Notes: generated by a model not told the origin, from the letters alone. 12,903 nucleotides of DNA from DATKKX01 sp035542775 (GCA_035542775.1 DATKKX010000269.1:1-12903); one strand, 5' to 3'; positions 1-7,578 are shown, counted from the first letter of the stretch. Program-made: numbers and translations.

Positions 1-525
1 ATCCTGGAGGCGGTCAAGAGCAAAGTTCGGATTCCGGTTGCCATGAAGCTCAGTCCCTTCTTTAGTGCCATGGGCTCGATGGCTCGGCGGTTGGACGAGG
101 CCGGCGCAGATGCCCTGGTTCTCTTCAACCGGTTCTATCAGCCGGACATCGACCTTGAGACGCTGGAGGTGGTCCCGAATCTCGTGCTGAGCACGCCGCA
201 GGCCATGCGCCTGCCCCTGCGCTGGGTGGCGATCCTGTACGGCCAGGTCAAGGCCAGCCTGGCGGGGGCGTCCGGCGTTGCCAGCGGGCAGGACGTGTTG
301 AAGATGATGATGGTGGGAGCGGACGTGGTGCAGATCTGCTCCGCGCTCCTGCGGAAGGGACCTCGCGAGCTGGCCGTCATGCTGAAGGACATGCAGACCT
401 GGATGGAGGAGAAGGAATACGAATCCATCGAGCAGATGAAGGGCAGCATGAGCCAGCGGTCGTGCCGCGAGCCCGCCGCCTTCGAGCGGGCCAACTATAT
501 CAAGACGCTCCGGAGCTACGTCTAG
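1..525 (+). CDS. Dihydroorotate dehydrogenase-like flavoprotein, 3' part
   Basis: The frame is open from base 1 and ends at TAG 523-525, so the N-terminal half lies outside the window; the ATG at 43 is internal. About 174 residues are visible. They show the C-terminal half of an FMN-binding TIM barrel of the dihydroorotate dehydrogenase family: a strand with a lysine (VAMKLSP), a strand-end ADALVLFNRF, then the phosphate-binding segment SGVASGQDVLKMMMVGADVVQ. The tail, with GSMSQRS and AAFERANYIKTL, matches what I know of the 'DHOD-like' subfamily, which is distinct from the true pyrimidine enzymes PyrD. Members of that subfamily are often found near pyruvate:ferredoxin oxidoreductase genes; that neighbour cannot be checked here. 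The substrate is unknown. The family call is secure, the exact reaction is not. Confidence 0.85.
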   Translation: MLEAVKSKVRIPVAMKLSPFFSAMGSMARRLDEAGADALVLFNRFYQPDIDLETLEVVPNLVLSTPQAMRLPLRWVAILYGQVKASLAGASGVASGQDVLKMMMVGADVVQICSALLRKGPRELAVMLKDMQTWMEEKEYESIEQMKGSMSQRSCREPAAFERANYIKTLRSYV

Positions 526-721
526 CCCCCGGCGTCGGAAGAGGGCGTTGCTGCATCGGGGATTCGCCTGCGTCTGCCTGGAATCGACCGACTGGGCCGC
601 CGTAGGAAGCCTCCGCAGTCAAATCCAAGGCCCCCGATCGGGCACAGTGGCAGGAGGAAGGCACAGCGTTGACCGGTCCGCCACCTCGGCCAAGGGCGCC
701 AGCCGGCAATTCTCCCCTGAC

Positions 722-761
722 ATCAAACAAAAGGGTGGATGGAGGAATGCTCCATCCACCC
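722..761 (-). terminator. Intrinsic terminator of the PEP-CTERM gene
   Basis: Bases 733-744 and 750-761 form a perfect 12-bp inverted repeat (gggtggatggag / ctccatccaccc) around the 5-base loop gaatg. On the minus strand the stem is followed by TTTTGTTTGAT (complement of 722-732), the U-rich tail expected of Rho-independent termination. It lies 35 bp beyond the stop codon of the minus-strand gene at 797, so it is well placed to end that transcript. On the plus strand the sequence after the stem is A-rich, so it is not a good terminator for the DHOD-like gene. Confidence 0.85.
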
Positions 762-796
762 AAGTGAAAACGGCCTGTCGCCTCGCGTGATCCGGG

Positions 797-1312
797 CTAG
801 CGGCGGCGCCTGAGGAGGGCCAACCCCGCCAGTGCCAGCAGTGCGACCGTGGCAGGTTCAGGGATCGGGATCATCGCGTAGGCATGGACTGCGCCGTTGT
901 ACACTCCGCTTCCGACGATGATGTTGCCCTCGCTGATGCCGAGGGCCGACGAGCTGGTGTTCGTCGAAAGATCCCAGCCCGAGCCCGCGGGCAGCAGATC
1001 AGCAAGGCGGTAAGTCGTGGTGCCGTCGTAGAGGAACGGAATCGCATAGGCGGACGATGCAGTTCCGACGGCCCAGCCGGCGGAATTGACGCCCCGGGCG
1101 CTGGCCATGGACGTTCCGGTCGGCAAAGGAATCGCGGTGATGCCGCCTGCGGCTGACATGGGGATGCGGCAGATCCTCGGTGTCGAGGCGGACACCTGGC
1201 TGATGAGCATGTTTTCCGCGCCCATACCCGACCAGGATGATCTGCTTGCCGTCACGATACACGGGGCGTTGGGAATGCGACGGCTCCGGCCCGACGTGAA
1301 CGTGTTCTTCAC
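797..1312 (-). CDS. PEP-CTERM sorted protein, probable 5'-truncated remnant
   Basis: The C-terminus is a classic exosortase sorting signal: PEP at residues 151-153 of the longest reading, a hydrophobic helix (ATVALLALAGLALL), then RRRR and the TAG stop. Upstream are two sections resembling HAF-type beta repeats, for example ARGVNSAGWAVG and PFLYDGTT with DLLPAGSGWDL. Such proteins are exported and anchored or processed by exosortase. There is no signal peptide: the frame opens only 15 bases beyond the GTG at 1312 (in-frame stop at 1328-1330), and the first 60 residues are polar and basic. An exported PEP-CTERM protein without a signal peptide should not work, so the 5' end has probably been lost by rearrangement, or the sequence contains a frameshift. 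The first part overlaps the oppositely oriented gene at about 1275. The terminator at 722-761 is intact. Confidence 0.7.
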   Translation of the reverse strand: MKNTFTSGRSRRIPNAPCIVTASRSSWSGMGAENMLISQVSASTPRICRIPMSAAGGITAIPLPTGTSMASARGVNSAGWAVGTASSAYAIPFLYDGTTTYRLADLLPAGSGWDLSTNTSSSALGISEGNIIVGSGVYNGAVHAYAMIPIPEPATVALLALAGLALLRRRR

Positions 1313-1922
1313 CTTCGGTCCGCCACCTCAGTTGGCCAGTGGTCCGGTCGACATCTCGCGAAGCCCCGTGGGGCTCCAGGAGTTCTACATCCACGATCCT
1401 GCACCCTTTGAGACCCAGCTGGTCGGCGGCCAGCTCATCCATCGGTTCGCGCATGATCGGCTCGGCCGCCGGGCCACGGTCGACTTGCTGGCCGTCTGTC
1501 AGGCCGCCCGTGGCTCCTCTCGCTATGCCACGCCCGATCGACCGCGCGGCGGGCTTGCCATGTTCCCGGAGGTTCCGGTCAAGACGCTGATCATCGACGC
1601 GCTCGTGTATGACGATGTGTTCCCGGGCGTCCAGCCGGAACTGGTGGTTTACAATCCGAAAAGCCGCAGGCCGGCCAATCCAAACGACCCACTCCGCGAC
1701 ATCGATCGCGTGTCCGTGCCCGAGCGGATCAAGTCCCTTGGTAAAGCCAAGGACCGTTTCGTCATAGCCGAGGTGCCGAGGTATGAGGAGATGATCAGTC
1801 GAGTCTGCGGCCAGATCGGGCACAGTCCAGCGCGCTTCCGCGTGTTCCGACTCCGCATGGTCTATCCGGTGTACGGCTTCCAGGTGGTGGTAGCGTTCAT
1901 GAAACCGCCAAAACCTCAATGA
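1275..1922 (+). CDS. Uncharacterised soluble protein
   Basis: I do not recognise the family. The product reads like a real protein on this strand (GC-rich third positions, balanced composition), whereas the antisense frame over the same bases is rich in His, Arg and Asp as shadow frames are. Visible traits are a central segment ATVDLLAVCQAARGSSRYAT, a strand VPVKTLIIDALVYDDVFPGV, a polar loop with NPNDPLRDIDRV, and a C-terminal strand VYGFQVVVAFMKPP. No signal peptide or membrane segment is seen, so it is probably cytoplasmic. The start is unsettled. The frame is open back to at least TTG 1086, but bases 1086-1312 also belong to the opposing PEP-CTERM frame, so I chose ATG 1275 (about 215 residues); GTG 1296 and GTG 1302 are alternatives. 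It may have lost its own 5' end at the same junction. Confidence 0.6.
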   Translation: MRRLRPDVNVFFTFGPPPQLASGPVDISRSPVGLQEFYIHDPAPFETQLVGGQLIHRFAHDRLGRRATVDLLAVCQAARGSSRYATPDRPRGGLAMFPEVPVKTLIIDALVYDDVFPGVQPELVVYNPKSRRPANPNDPLRDIDRVSVPERIKSLGKAKDRFVIAEVPRYEEMISRVCGQIGHSPARFRVFRLRMVYPVYGFQVVVAFMKPPKPQ

Positions 1923-2107
1923 GCAGGAGGAATGGCTGCGCCGGATGGCCCGGAAAGGCCGGACCAGCCTGAGAGCATCGGTCAATCCGCAAGGCTCGCC
2001 CGATTGGCACCGTCGCTGGCGATGCCGACCCGTGCCCCTACGCCCACTCCGGCCGGTCTTGGTACAATATCCTGCTGTATGTTCTGGCTGCACTCAAGGG
2101 CGGAGCC

Positions 2108-2368
2108 GTGCCGGCTGAGATCGATCCATTCATCTTGTTCCGTTGGATGCTGGCCATTGTGGGCTCGGTGTACACACTGGTTTGCACTGGGCAGGCGGTG
2201 TATCGCTGGCTGACGTATTTCCGCAGCTCACGTGAGAAGGCCCTGTTGGGCCGCTACACTCTCGTGCTGTTGCTGCGGACCCGGCTTCGGCATTTCGCGT
2301 GGGAGTTGGGTCAGATCGTCTTTTTGCTGGCGGCGCTCATCGGTCTGATTTATGTTCACCGCTTCTGA
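2108..2368 (+). CDS. Small two-helix membrane protein
   Basis: This is an 86-residue protein of unknown function starting at GTG 2108. AAGGG at 2096-2100 lies 7 bases upstream and supports this start; no ATG, GTG or TTG occurs further upstream in the frame before a stop at 1970-1972. Two hydrophobic helices are visible, roughly residues 8-34 (around FRWMLAIVGSVYTLVC) and 66-83 (around GQIVFLLAALIGLIYV). They are joined by a basic linker containing RSSREKALLGRY, so the linker is likely cytoplasmic. The stop is only 11 bases before the ATG of the next gene, which suggests co-transcription and perhaps a joint role at the membrane. Confidence 0.65.
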   Translation: MPAEIDPFILFRWMLAIVGSVYTLVCTGQAVYRWLTYFRSSREKALLGRYTLVLLLRTRLRHFAWELGQIVFLLAALIGLIYVHRF

Positions 2369-2379
2369 AGCGAGCCGTC

Positions 2380-3159
2380 ATGAACACGGGCATGGACAAG
2401 CGGGACGACAGTTCGGCGGCGCTGAGCGAGTTGCCGGTGGACGAGCTGATTCACTACGGCGCCCAATTGGGCCTGTCGTTGAATGCAGAGATGATCCGCG
2501 GCGAGATCCTTCGCCGGATACAGGAGCGCCAGGCCCTGCTGGTTGCATTGGACCGTCGGGCGCTGCTGGACATCGTCATCTGGGCCCGCCGCCCGGTGCG
2601 GGAGTCCACCGGTAAGGAGGAGCTGGCCCGCGAGATCGCGGCGATCAGGAAGATGGATTTCACCGGGCTGAGCGACGCGGGGCTGACCGCCCTGGCGAAG
2701 TTGCGCGGCGTGGTGGTTTTCGCCACCGATCCCCGAACAATGGTCGAGGCCCGGCTCCGTGATGCTGAACCTTTCTGGGATCGTGTTCGGCGGACTCGCC
2801 GATCGATGGTGGGCGCCCTGGTGAGCAAAATCGTCCACGAGCCTTCGGGGGATTCTGAAGCCTATCGGTTTCTGCCCGAGGACAAAGGGGCGCCGACGTT
2901 GAAGGAGCAGATTGCAGATGAGGGCCTGGTCGGCGGCTTGGCTCGCAAGATCCGCGGTGCCGCGGACGACTACGTTCGTGAGAAACTGGACGAGATCGAG
3001 GCCCGCATTGACCACAAGCTGGACGAGATCGACCAGCGGCTGGCGGAATGGCGCGATCGGGAGATTGCCAATCGCCTGCGGATCATCAAGATCACCTTGT
3101 TTGCATCGGTTGTGGTGGCCTTGCTGAGCTTGGCGTACAACTATCTGAGGTCGCGTTGA
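2380..3159 (+). CDS. Tail-anchored coiled-coil protein with helical repeats
   Basis: This is a 259-residue product; the ATG at 2380 follows the upstream stop closely, and the frame's extension to 2299 would overlap the previous gene. I do not recognise the family. The N-terminal 130 residues appear to hold three short helical units of similar layout (about 16-50, 57-90 and 94-130: L..L....L....G....+.EL...I). They are reminiscent of SAP/LEM/Rho-N type folds, which often bind nucleic acid; this is only a pattern judgement. Residues 195-232 are a charged heptad-rich coiled coil (EKLDEIEARIDHKLDEIDQR). A single hydrophobic helix near 236-255 followed by NYLRSR would anchor the C-terminus with the bulk in the cytoplasm. 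The adjacent membrane protein and kinase-like gene suggest one operon. Confidence 0.7.
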   Translation: MNTGMDKRDDSSAALSELPVDELIHYGAQLGLSLNAEMIRGEILRRIQERQALLVALDRRALLDIVIWARRPVRESTGKEELAREIAAIRKMDFTGLSDAGLTALAKLRGVVVFATDPRTMVEARLRDAEPFWDRVRRTRRSMVGALVSKIVHEPSGDSEAYRFLPEDKGAPTLKEQIADEGLVGGLARKIRGAADDYVREKLDEIEARIDHKLDEIDQRLAEWRDREIANRLRIIKITLFASVVVALLSLAYNYLRSR

Positions 3160-3214
3160 CGGTCATCGGACCCTTCAGAGTCGGGCCTTCTGTCATGCGA
3201 GACGGAGTTTTACC

Positions 3215-3925
3215 ATGAGAGGTCGAGTTGCGCCGGAGAATCGCGAGCTTTCGCACGTGGTCGAGCGGCAAATGCGAAACTGGGAGATAGCCCGCAGGCA
3301 AAAGGTGGAGGCCCTGCTTCCTCCCGAAACGGGCCTGAAAGATTTCCTCGCCATCTCCCGCGCGGTCGGACTTCCCGGCTTGAGGATCGCGTCGAAGCTG
3401 GGCGAGCGGCTGGGATGGCCCGTCTTCGTCCGGCAGGTTCTGGAGGTGATGGCGGGCAACGACGACTATCTCCGGCAGCTTTATGCCGTCATGGACGAAC
3501 GTGACGTAAGCTGGCTGGAGAACATCGCCCTGTCCATGGGCTTGGGGAAGGTGGGCAAGGAGGATTATTTTCATCGCTTGACACGGACCGTTCTTTCCAT
3601 CGCCCGGACCGGCAACGCCGTGTTCCTGGGACACGCTGCGGACCTCATCCTGCCGAGGAACGCGGGCTTTCGCGTGGCCCTGGCCGCGCCGCGGGAGTAC
3701 TGCCTGAAGTGCTACGCCGAGCAGAAACATCTCCAGCCCGCCCAGGCTGAGCGTGAGGTCAGGTCAATCGAAAAGGCGCGGGCCGCCTTCATCCGCCGGC
3801 ATTTCCGCATCAGCGCCAACGATCCGTGCCGTTGCGACCTGGTCGTCAACATGGAACGGTTCAATGAAAATCAGGTGGTCGAGATGATCCTCTCCGCGGC
3901 GCGGATTCACGGCCTCAGTGCTTGA
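3215..3925 (+). CDS. Cytidylate kinase-like family protein
   Basis: This is a 236-residue protein; the start at ATG 3215 is supported by GGAG at 3204-3207, 7 bases upstream. It fits the long cytidylate-kinase-like family: an N-terminal helix with VERQMRNWEIARRQ (16-29), the AISRAVGLPGLRIASKLGER segment (46-65) where true kinases have the phosphate-binding loop, then MDERDVSWLE (93-102), KEDYFHRLTRTVL (115-127), NAVFLGHAADLILPR (134-148) and a lid-like EKARAAFIRRHFRI (186-199). True CMP kinases have a GxxGxGK[ST] loop, which is absent here, as is usual for this family. The usual GRGAD motif reads GHAAD, losing the arginine. Nucleotide phosphorylation is therefore unproven. It is the last gene of the probable 2108-3925 set and is convergent with the malic enzyme gene. 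Confidence 0.8.
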   Translation: MRGRVAPENRELSHVVERQMRNWEIARRQKVEALLPPETGLKDFLAISRAVGLPGLRIASKLGERLGWPVFVRQVLEVMAGNDDYLRQLYAVMDERDVSWLENIALSMGLGKVGKEDYFHRLTRTVLSIARTGNAVFLGHAADLILPRNAGFRVALAAPREYCLKCYAEQKHLQPAQAEREVRSIEKARAAFIRRHFRISANDPCRCDLVVNMERFNENQVVEMILSAARIHGLSA

Positions 3926-4045
3926 AGGACCGTAGGGCCTCCTGCGGCCGACAAAAAGGCCCACGGATCGAGCGGGCGGCCTTCGCCTCGGCCGACCCCG
4001 CTCCAGCCATGGGCCTCAATCGCTGCAATCGGTTGAAAGCCGCGT

Positions 4046-5755
4046 CTATCGCCTGGCGACAATCGGGCAGTACTCGGGATACCACATCGCGCAGGCTACG
4101 ACGTTCTCGATCTCGTTCTCCGGAATGCGCCGCCCCAGGTTGTTCTTGCTGGCATAGCGAACCACCGCTGATGCGATTTTCTTGCTGACAATTCGCAGAT
4201 CGTCCTGGCTCGGATAAAGCGCGCCCAGGGCAAGACGGTCAGGGTTAACGTATTCGGCGAGCGTCCGCGCGGCGATGGCAAACATCTCCCTGGGTATCTC
4301 CTTGACCTCGGAGATGATCGCCCCGAGGCCGACGCCCGGGAAGATGAAGACGTTGTTCGCCTGGCCGATGACGAACCGCTTGCCACCGTGGTGGACGTCG
4401 GGGAACGGGCTGCCGGTCGCAACCAGGGCCCGGCCGTCGGTCCATTTGATCGCCTCGGCAGGTGTGCACTCCGCCTTGCTTGTCGGGTTGCTCAGCGGCA
4501 TGATCACGGGCCGCTTCACATGCTTGGCCATTTCCACGACCATTTCCTCGCGGAACGTGCCGGGCGTAGCGGTGGCGCCGATCATGACGGTCGGCTTGAA
4601 CGCGGCGATGACCTGCTCGGGCGTGGGGTTCCCGCCCCTGATGCCGTAATGCTGCAGCACCTCCGGCGTCGCGGCCCAGGCTTTCTTGTGCTCATCCCGG
4701 ATCTCTCGCTCGGTATGCAGCAGGCCGACGCTGTCGAAGAGCAGATGAGAGCGGTGTATCACCCCTTCGGCCACACCTTCCGCCCGCATGGACGTACTGA
4801 GCAGTTCGCAGATGCCGGTGCAAGCCTCGCCCGCACCCAGAAACAGGATCCGCTGCTCGGACAGCTTCTGGCCGGTGACGCGCAAGGCGGCGAAGACGCC
4901 GGCCGTCGTAACGGCCGCAGTGCCTTGAATGTCGTCGTTGAAGCAGGGGATGCGCTTGTGATAACGCTCCAGTAGTTTGAAAGCCCGATCCTTGTGGAAA
5001 TCCTCCCACTGCACCATGGCGTGCGGGAAGACTTCCTGCACGCCCTGAATGAAGGCTTCCACGAACTCGTCGTATTCCTGGCCTCGCAGGCGGCGCTCGC
5101 GATAGCCCATGTACAGGGGATCCTGCAGCAGGGCGGCGTTTTCCGTACCGACATCCAGGCTGACAGGCAGCACCTTGGAAGGGTGAATGCCGGCGCCGGC
5201 CACGTAAAGGGCCAGCTTGCCGATGGGGATGCCCATCCCGCCGGCGCCCTGGTCGCCGAGGCCGAGGATTCGCTCATTGTCAGTGACCACGATCAGACGT
5301 ACATCGGCGTTGGGGGAATTCCGAAGCAACTCAGGGATCCGGTGCTTGTCCGCCGGCGTGAGCCACACGCCGCGCGGCCCGCGGAAAATATGACTGAATT
5401 TCTGGCAGGCCTTCCCCACCGTCGGGGTGTAGACGATGGGCAGGTATTCGGCCAGGTTGTCCACGAGCACCCGGTAAAAGAGCACCTCGTTGCGGTCCTG
5501 GAGGCTGGCCAGCCCGATGTACTTCTCCAGGTCATCGGTCTTTGCCGAGATGTGCTCTTTGATGAGCTGAATCTGGTCCGTGATCGTGAGGTAGCGCGGC
5601 GGCAGGATTCCGTGCAGTCCGAAAGCATCACGTTCTTCCGGCGGGAACGCCAGACCTTTGTTCGTCACCGGGCTCTTGAGCAGCCATACTCCCCTCAGAT
5701 CGGTCTCGATCCGCTCCGGCGGGCAGATGTCACTGGGCCGTAGTTCTCTCTTCAT
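4046..5755 (-). CDS. maeA: NAD-type malic enzyme (malate dehydrogenase, decarboxylating)
   Basis: The enzyme oxidatively decarboxylates L-malate to pyruvate and CO2, linking the TCA cycle to pyruvate in the cytoplasm. The product has 569 residues, close to E. coli MaeA. Visible landmarks are NKGLAFPPEERDAFGL (32-47), the catalytic tyrosine in VYTPTVG (Tyr109), the catalytic lysine in IPIGKLALY (Lys180), divalent-metal ligands Glu251-Asp252 (QWEDF) and Asp275 (NDDIQGTA), and the dinucleotide loop FLGAGEACTG (305-314). Residue roles are assigned by analogy with human malic enzyme. Cofactor preference (NAD versus NADP) is inferred from overall length and resemblance only. I chose ATG 5755 because a Shine-Dalgarno AGGAG sits 8 bases upstream; the open frame reaches 5866 but the extra 37 residues do not look like the family. 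It is transcribed divergently from the zinc-ribbon gene and alone on its strand. Confidence 0.95.
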   Translation of the reverse strand: MKRELRPSDICPPERIETDLRGVWLLKSPVTNKGLAFPPEERDAFGLHGILPPRYLTITDQIQLIKEHISAKTDDLEKYIGLASLQDRNEVLFYRVLVDNLAEYLPIVYTPTVGKACQKFSHIFRGPRGVWLTPADKHRIPELLRNSPNADVRLIVVTDNERILGLGDQGAGGMGIPIGKLALYVAGAGIHPSKVLPVSLDVGTENAALLQDPLYMGYRERRLRGQEYDEFVEAFIQGVQEVFPHAMVQWEDFHKDRAFKLLERYHKRIPCFNDDIQGTAAVTTAGVFAALRVTGQKLSEQRILFLGAGEACTGICELLSTSMRAEGVAEGVIHRSHLLFDSVGLLHTEREIRDEHKKAWAATPEVLQHYGIRGGNPTPEQVIAAFKPTVMIGATATPGTFREEMVVEMAKHVKRPVIMPLSNPTSKAECTPAEAIKWTDGRALVATGSPFPDVHHGGKRFVIGQANNVFIFPGVGLGAIISEVKEIPREMFAIAARTLAEYVNPDRLALGALYPSQDDLRIVSKKIASAVVRYASKNNLGRRIPENEIENVVACAMWYPEYCPIVARR

Positions 5756-6117
5756 TGGCAAAGCTCCTGCGTGTCTTTCCGACGTTCCCCCCGACACAGT
5801 CTCTGCTGCAATCCTGAAGCGGATTGTCGCGGTCGGCGGTTGGAGGTATTGTGCCGCGGTTGCCATCAGGTCGCAACCCCGCGCCCCAGGACTTGAGGGT
5901 TCGTGGAATCTCGCGTCATGGCAAAGGCCGGCTCCGCGCTTTCCGGGCGGCGGGCCTCTTTCCGGGAAGCCGGTTCACGGATTGGGTTATAAGGATCGGG
6001 GGCGTTTGTACTGGCGGAAGGTCGGGCCTGTTGTACACTTGATTTCAGAGAGACTCCGTGACCGGCGGGACCAGCATCTGGCAACCGGTGCATTGGAGGT
6101 TTCGGGATGCGGCGGCC
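5756..6117. other. Divergent intergenic region
   Basis: These 362 bp separate the malic enzyme start from the zinc-ribbon protein start and must hold promoters for both directions. No convincing consensus promoter stands out. Candidates are the symmetric TTATAA at 5987-5992 and TACACT at 6034-6039, which has a weak CTGGCG 17 bp upstream (6011-6016). The hexamer TTGTAC occurs at 6006-6011 and again at 6031-6036. No RNA gene or small gene was recognised, although the following frame could start as early as GTG 6058. Confidence 0.4.
5764..5768 (-). promoter_or_regulatory. Ribosome binding site deciding the malic enzyme start
   Basis: On the minus strand these bases read AGGAG and end 8 bases before ATG 5755. 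This favours that codon over the in-frame upstream starts reaching to 5866. Confidence 0.75.
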
Positions 6118-6582
6118 ATGATTCGCAAGTGCCCTCGATGTTCGGCTCGCAACCACCAGGAGGCCCTGTTCTGCGCCCGCTGTGGTTTGTCGCTGGCCGG
6201 TGAGGTGGGAGAGGCGGCGGGCTCCGCGCCTCTTGCCTTGCGCCATCCCGATCCTCTCCAGGCTCCGCCGGGCTTTCGGCCGGCCGATGGCATTGCCGAC
6301 CTCTTCTTCCGTTGGGAGGCGGCGTGGGGCGGGGCGATGCTGCTGGGGACGGAGACCATAGCGGTGATTATGTTTAACGGCGGTTATCCGCTGGAAGACG
6401 TGGTCCTGCGGATCCGCGGCCTCGATCTCGGCCGCCGCGAGGCCTTCAGCAAAGAGCATGCCCTGGCCGCGCTGCCGCGGGGCAGGCAGGTGACGATCGA
6501 AGTTCCCTCGTACGAGTTGTCTGCGCCGGCCAACGACATTGCGGTGTCGCTGGTATCGGGCAGGATTGCGTCTGTTGCTTAG
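6118..6582 (+). CDS. Zinc-ribbon protein
   Basis: This is a 154-residue cytoplasmic protein that begins with a treble-clef zinc ribbon: Cys5-x2-Cys8 (KCPRCSARN) and Cys19-x2-Cys22 (FCARCGLSL). After a Pro/Ala-rich linker (about 30-60) comes an unrecognised domain of beta character (for example AMLLGTETIAVIMFNGGYPL, RGRQVTIEVPSYEL, DIAVSLVSGRI). I chose ATG 6118 because the ribbon in such proteins usually starts at the N-terminus, but there is no good ribosome site there: GGAGG lies 18 bases away. GTG 6058, preceded by GAGAGA, would add 20 residues. The stop is 33 bases before the SPFH gene, so the two are likely co-transcribed, and this protein may serve as its soluble partner. Confidence 0.75.
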   Translation: MIRKCPRCSARNHQEALFCARCGLSLAGEVGEAAGSAPLALRHPDPLQAPPGFRPADGIADLFFRWEAAWGGAMLLGTETIAVIMFNGGYPLEDVVLRIRGLDLGRREAFSKEHALAALPRGRQVTIEVPSYELSAPANDIAVSLVSGRIASVA

Positions 6583-6603
6583 GCCCGCCCTGGTGCGGGA
6601 GAA

Positions 6604-6608
6604 AGGAG
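6604..6608 (+). promoter_or_regulatory. Ribosome binding site for the SPFH gene
   Basis: AGGAG (within aaaggagag) ends 7 bases before GTG 6616. It is a strong site that supports the GTG start. Confidence 0.8.
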
Positions 6609-6615
6609 AGCTGTC

Positions 6616-7578
6616 GTGGGACCGGGTTTTATCGCGGGCGTCGTGGTCATCGTGGTTATCCTCCTATTGATGTTGTCGGGCGCGTTCACCGTGGAACAGC
6701 AAACCCGTGCGGTGGTTGAGCGGTTCGGCCGGTTTATCAGGATCTGCGGCCCTGGCCTGCGGTTTAAATGGCCGCTGGGCATCGAGCGGGTCGCAGGGCG
6801 CATATCCCATCGTATCCGCGAGCTGGAGATCAACGTCGAGTCCAAGACCAAGGACGACGTCTTTGTGGACATCAAGATCGCCGTGCAGTTCTTTGTTCGC
6901 GAGAACAGCGAAGACGTCGTCGCGGCGCATTACAAGCTGATGAACCCGGGGCAGCAGATCAGCTCTTATGTCTTCGATACGGTCCGCGCCCTTGTGCCGG
7001 AGATGCCGATCGACAGCGTTTTCTCCGAGAAGGAGAAGATCGCCTTTGCAGTGAAGGACCGCCTGCACAATACCATGCAGCAGTTCGGTTACACCATTCT
7101 CCAGTCGCTGGTCAACGATATCCAGCCCGACGCCAAGGTCAAGGCGGCGATGAACCAGGTCAACGCGACCGCGCGCCTGAAGGAGGCCGCCAAGAACGAG
7201 GCCGAGGCCAAGAAGATCCGCACCATCGCGGAGGCCGAGGCGGAGGCCCGGGCCAAGGAGCTGCAGGGCGTGGGCATTGCCCGGCAGCGGTTGGCCATCG
7301 CCAATGGATTGAAGGACTCAGTGGAAGCTTGCTCCGCGGCGGGCATTTCGCCGGCGGAGGCGACCAAGATGGTTCTGCTCACCCAACACTACGACACGGT
7401 GACGGCGGTGGGGGCTCACAGCAAGTCGGTCATCATGATGGTGCCCTATGCTCCCGGCGGCATGAACCAGATCAGCGACCAGATTATGCAGGCGCTGCTG
7501 GCCTCGGATGAGATAACCAGACCGTCGGATGGCCAACCGAACGCTTCGCACAAGCAGGATCTCGAGCGACGGGCCTAG
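6616..7578 (+). CDS. SPFH/band 7 (stomatin-like) membrane protein
   Basis: This is a 320-residue member of the stomatin/prohibitin/flotillin/HflK-C superfamily, which form oligomeric scaffolds at the inner membrane. Seen in order: an N-terminal membrane helix (about 5-21, IAGVVVIVVILLLML), the band-7 domain (about 25-185) with QQTRAVVERFGRF, GPGLRFKWPLGIERV and NVESKTKDDVFVDIKIAVQF, then an Ala/Glu/Lys-rich helical section (about 186-220) and an oligomerisation-type tail with LLTQHYDTVTAVG. It resembles the plant HIR/slipin type more than HflK or HflC. The tail ends in a polar stretch (TRPSDGQPNASHKQ). It lies between a zinc-ribbon gene (33 bp upstream) and a membrane-protein gene, a likely operon. 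No NfeD-like partner gene is present. The exact role is unknown. Confidence 0.9.
   Translation: MGPGFIAGVVVIVVILLLMLSGAFTVEQQTRAVVERFGRFIRICGPGLRFKWPLGIERVAGRISHRIRELEINVESKTKDDVFVDIKIAVQFFVRENSEDVVAAHYKLMNPGQQISSYVFDTVRALVPEMPIDSVFSEKEKIAFAVKDRLHNTMQQFGYTILQSLVNDIQPDAKVKAAMNQVNATARLKEAAKNEAEAKKIRTIAEAEAEARAKELQGVGIARQRLAIANGLKDSVEACSAAGISPAEATKMVLLTQHYDTVTAVGAHSKSVIMMVPYAPGGMNQISDQIMQALLASDEITRPSDGQPNASHKQDLERRA

Noticed and set aside
999..2093. Long minus-strand frame of 364 codons antisense to the 1275-1922 gene
   Set aside because: Composition is dominated by His, Arg and Asp as in antisense shadows of GC-rich genes, and it contains no recognisable domain.
1945..2118. Second short frame from ATG 1945, 14 bases after the AGGAGG
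   Set aside because: It is Arg/Pro-rich without structure, spacing is poor, and it overlaps the 2108 gene start.
1932..2213. Plus-strand frame after an AGGAGG at 1925-1930
   Set aside because: The ATG is only 1 base from the AGGAGG, the peptide has Pro/Ser/Cys-rich shadow composition, and it overlaps the better-supported GTG 2108 gene.
3926..4045. Possible bidirectional terminator between the kinase-like and malic enzyme genes
   Set aside because: Only short GC-rich complementarities (aaggcc/ggcctt) and no T run on either strand.
4994..5743. Plus-strand frame of 249 codons inside the malic enzyme gene
   Set aside because: It is antisense to a certain gene with all catalytic motifs on the other strand.
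5866..6459. Minus-strand frame over the zinc-ribbon gene and intergenic region
   Set aside because: It is Arg/Ala/Pro-rich shadow composition, and the opposing strand has a clear zinc ribbon.
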